From Sarcocystis neurona (Eukaryota; Apicomplexa; Conoidasida; Eucoccidiorida; Sarcocystidae): 64,000 nt of DNA. Of this stretch, positions 63,301-64,000 are shown in pieces. The stretch lies in assembly GCA_000727475.1 (NCBI GenBank), contig KL647293.1, forward strand, positions 3,530,724 to 3,594,723, in the 5' to 3' direction. The notes beneath the pieces are model-generated. The model searched no databases and had not been told where the DNA came from. It was given only the letters and a program-made list of their open reading frames with translations. Position 1 is the first letter of the stretch. Every line of letters begins with the position of its first letter. A program made the translations under genes and the position numbers.

Positions 63301-64000
63301 ATGGAGAGCTGAAGAGAAGTACGTATGCACGGATGTTCTACGTGCCACTTCGCAACTCCCTGTTCGTATGTAGATGAATTTTCTGTGAGTTTCTTGCAGG
63401 ACGAATTTATACGTCACTGTGCCCTTATGATCTCGAGGAAGCCTCCTCTTTCGTCAGAACTTCGGCGACTGTACAACGACGCGCTAACTCTCGTAAGTCA
63501 AGAATTTGAGCCAGCCCTTCGGCATGCGAAGGTGTGTCTTCTTTTGTATGGAAGCCCTTTTTTCGAGCGTTTGGGCTAAAAATTACTTTGAAGAGTTGCA
63601 TGTGGGATTGTTTATAGATGATCGTACGACCTGTACTGGTAGATGCCTCCGTCTACCCAAACTTAAATCTACACATCTATCTGTACTTGCATAATTATAT
63701 ATATATATGCACGTGTGTGTCCATACGTGTTCATGGTCCTGCTGCCTTGAGATGGAGACACAAACGGCGCGCAGATATTTGCACGCGCAAGTACACCGAA
63801 TTGCATGATTCCCCTCCTAGGAAGGTTGCAGTCGTACTGACTATGTGTGGGGCGTCTGCAGGCGGGGGTATACGTGGATCCGTCGTCGTACTGGAAACTC
63901 TTTGAAGAACTGCTAAGCGTAAGGACTGCGGGAACTGCTGTTCAACGACGCCAAAGTACTCCTACCGTTTGCACTATGCAGACACTGACGCCGTTCGATC
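49580..64000 (+). CDS. DNAAF5: Dynein axonemal assembly factor 5 (HEATR2-like HEAT-repeat protein), 3' part outside window
   Basis: DNAAF5 is a cytoplasmic HEAT-repeat factor that helps pre-assemble outer and inner dynein arms before import into the flagellum. Fifteen exons, listed separately, join with unbroken phase and give about 525 residues of HEAT helices in the order known for the family: ILLRRLRERDFNGRKSRAER (N-terminal HEAT), PVIRAISHSSETCRERAAAL, EEVRLACVELLSALLERC, SLVHPHAK+VRLHGLHAITAVMQCG, the WLYQLQDK/FPYLVSGLFDE pair, RPRLGARCWVKTHF, the ERAARLLVVSLAYVENGITEWL helix and VYVDPSSYWKLFEELL. The match is to family patterns remembered from animal DNAAF5, not a database hit. The family is about 850 residues, so several exons should lie past the right edge. 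In coccidia only the microgamete has a flagellum, so expression in male gametes is expected. Confidence 0.83.
49974..50076 (+). CDS. DNAAF5: DNAAF5 exon 2: HEAT repeat
   Basis: Acceptor TTTGCTCCAG, donor CAG/GTAACA. It encodes IYSRLLHIAGKPVIRAIS then HSSETCRERAAALVT. The [PL]-L-x-R-x-[IL]-S-x(4)-E-x-C-R-E-R pattern is the first repeat of DNAAF5 proteins. Confidence 0.85.
50678..50730 (+). CDS. DNAAF5: DNAAF5 exon 3
   Basis: A 53-base exon with acceptor TTTAAATAG and donor GTACAA, encoding IARKAPDIDSLMQAAIP. It continues the Arg codon split after exon 2 and fits the family segment ending in [LI]-[MI]-P-A-L. Confidence 0.75.
51951..51987 (+). CDS. DNAAF5: DNAAF5 exon 4 (microexon)
   Basis: After GTTTTTGCAG the frame gives VLVERFGSEDIDG, matching the family piece A-L-V-x-R-L-G. 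Ending at GG/GTACGA leaves phase 2, which joins a downstream exon at 54008. The frame stays open a little further, so other ends are possible. Confidence 0.6.
53843..54021 (+). repeat. 90-bp tandem duplication across a DNAAF5 splice acceptor
   Basis: Two copies (about 53843-53931 and 53933-54021) each contain CATGACAAAAA, GGTGGATTTTCCTT, a CTGCAG acceptor and the start of the coding sequence up to GGTTCGCCT. The period is 90, a multiple of three. Confidence 0.95.
54008..54074 (+). CDS. DNAAF5: DNAAF5 exon 5: HEAT helix EEVRLACVELL
   Basis: It encodes EEVRLACVELLSALLERC and then SDEA, ending at a perfect GTAAGT donor. The start at 54008 (after CGAGCGTAG) is chosen for phase agreement with exon 4. 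An alternative acceptor with a better pyrimidine tract starts at 53988 and adds LAPIERS, but then needs another unseen exon. The acceptor region lies in a 90-bp tandem duplication. Confidence 0.8.
55032..55183 (+). CDS. DNAAF5: DNAAF5 exon 6: HEAT repeat
   Basis: It encodes VLSNINEITGILRACAMDHC, SAVRLQACQLVRFFCEES and AEALFHFTEPLA, ending AG/GTAGTG. The D-x(4)-VRLQAC pattern is a textbook HEAT B-helix start. Phase 0 in and phase 2 out match both neighbours. Confidence 0.85.
55964..56000 (+). CDS. DNAAF5: DNAAF5 exon 7 (37-base microexon)
   Basis: It lies between a strong acceptor (TTCCTTGTTTTGCAG) and GTACTT and encodes SLLSSLVHPHAK. Joined to exon 8 it gives LVHPHAKVRLHGLHAI, the family pattern L-x-H-x-H-x-K-V-R. 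Confidence 0.85.
56700..56777 (+). CDS. DNAAF5: DNAAF5 exon 8: HEAT helix
   Basis: Twenty-six codons, VRLHGLHAITAVMQCGLYKY then TASIVQ, ending at GTAGGA. The acceptor (GGCTCGAAG) has a poor pyrimidine tract, but content and phase are right. It corresponds to the family segment V-x-x-A-T-x-A-x-[IM]-Q-x-G. Confidence 0.85.
56967..57108 (+). repeat. 71-bp tandem duplication
   Basis: GTCGACGGGAGTATTA... CATGCGTGTACATATATATG occurs twice with a period of 71, differing at a few sites, in the DNAAF5 intron before exon 9. Confidence 0.95.
57281..57316 (+). repeat. (GT)18 microsatellite
   Basis: Uninterrupted GT dinucleotide run in a DNAAF5 intron. Confidence 0.99.
58611..58708 (+). CDS. DNAAF5: DNAAF5 exon 9
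   Basis: Acceptor TTTGATCCATCCAG, donor AA/GTACGT. It encodes HNYFASLVSDRTAVVRMFYY then ETLVCWLYQLQDK. It follows an intron of about 1.8 kb; the direct join SIVQ/HNYFASL is consistent with family spacing, so ORFs in that intron are not used. Confidence 0.85.
58839..58908 (+). CDS. DNAAF5: DNAAF5 exon 10: FPYLVSGLFDE
   Basis: Acceptor GGGATTGCAG, donor CAG/GTATTT. It encodes ADYESWIFPYLVSGLFDEHK then YIQ. The motif L-x-P-x-L-[LV]-S-G-L-x-D-E with a following x-I-Q is strongly conserved in the family. Confidence 0.9.
61051..61125 (+). CDS. DNAAF5: DNAAF5 exon 11
   Basis: Twenty-five codons, SGLFLLDGCCREIRQLDFKD then SWTYE, ending at GTATCT. Position and charge pattern fit the helix after the DExxEIQ motif. 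The acceptor (GAGCAGAG) is weak, so the start may differ by one codon or so. Confidence 0.6.
62070..62388 (+). CDS. DNAAF5: DNAAF5 exon 12: insert plus RPRLGARC motif
   Basis: It runs from an acceptor after TTTTTGTCACACCAG to GAAG/GTAGAG, 106 codons. The first two thirds (Ala/Glu/Gly-rich, for example NDQAKAAKEAAEQECFASE) look like a lineage-specific loop. The last third, RPRLGARCWVKTHFRRYVKG then LFKDVDDFRE, matches the conserved R-P-x-L-G-x-R and the L-x-D-[VI]-x-D-[WF] helices. Confidence 0.85.
62586..62659 (+). CDS. DNAAF5: DNAAF5 exon 13
   Basis: Acceptor TTCTCCTGAATGCTCAG, donor CTG/GTACGT. It encodes VTNERAARLLVVSLAYVENG then ITEWL, matching the family helix R-x-K-[SA]-A-x-L-L-x-x-L-L-x-x-[AV]-E-x-x-I-T. 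The first two bases complete the Val codon begun by exon 12. Confidence 0.9.
63400..63531 (+). CDS. DNAAF5: DNAAF5 exon 14
   Basis: Acceptor GAGTTTCTTGCAG, donor AAG/GTGTGT, 44 codons in phase 0. It encodes DEFIRHCALMISRKPP..., then LYNDALTLVSQEFEPALRHA. It is helical and charged and continues the HEAT array. Confidence 0.8.
63862..64000 (+). CDS. DNAAF5: DNAAF5 exon 15, cut by window end
   Basis: After GTCTGCAG the frame gives AGVYVDPSSYWKLFEELLS, matching the family motif [GA]-x-[FY]-V-x-P-x-x-[FY]-x-x-L. The frame stays open to the last base. A possible donor (GTAAGG) occurs just after the Ser codon, so the exon may end near 63918. Confidence 0.75.

Noticed and set aside
1..64000. tRNA, rRNA, CRISPR, transposase or reverse-transcriptase genes
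   Set aside because: No T-loop/anticodon arrangement, rRNA core, spaced direct repeats or catalytic polymerase/integrase motifs were recognised by reading; an RNA-family scan was not possible.

Overview
The window is nuclear DNA of an apicomplexan parasite, most probably an Eimeria species or another close coccidian. This is inferred from three things: genes cut into many tiny exons with GT-AG introns of up to several kb, CAG-trinucleotide blocks with homopolymeric amino-acid runs (typical of Eimeria), and a membrane-bound cyclic-nucleotide phosphodiesterase together with a flagellar assembly factor. No prokaryotic operons, CRISPR arrays or insertion sequences were seen.

Two genes could be rebuilt exon by exon from protein motifs, splice sites and reading-phase continuity. 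(1) On the minus strand, from about 41.6 kb down to 12.7 kb, lies a 3',5'-cyclic nucleotide phosphodiesterase: a long low-complexity N-terminus (tentative), about six membrane segments, a linker, and a complete-looking class I catalytic domain in about ten small exons. Its active-site signature HDIAHPGRNNNF is formed only when the exons at 21855-21909 and 20493-20614 are joined. (2) On the plus strand, from about 49.5 kb to beyond the right edge, lies a HEAT-repeat protein that I identify as DNAAF5 (HEATR2), a cytoplasmic assembly factor for axonemal dynein arms. Fifteen exons are placed and their phases agree from exon to exon; the 3' end is outside the window.

The genes are divergent and separated by about 8 kb without a recognisable gene. 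The left 12.7 kb also holds no gene I can name, only a few weak candidate ORFs. The phosphodiesterase introns make up most of 12.9-40.3 kb and are packed with TA microsatellites, CA/GT runs, purine-rich tracts and CAG blocks. The CAG and purine-rich strand is nearly always the plus strand, so the transcript carries CUG and pyrimidine-rich introns. They also contain a recurring palindrome around GTGTACGTACAC, two foldback inverted duplications and one assembly gap (37172-37585).

Biologically, the phosphodiesterase would hydrolyse cAMP and/or cGMP at a membrane and so shape the signalling that controls motility, invasion and egress. DNAAF5 would serve the flagellated male gamete, the only flagellated coccidian stage. 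The two genes have no evident functional link apart from adjacency.
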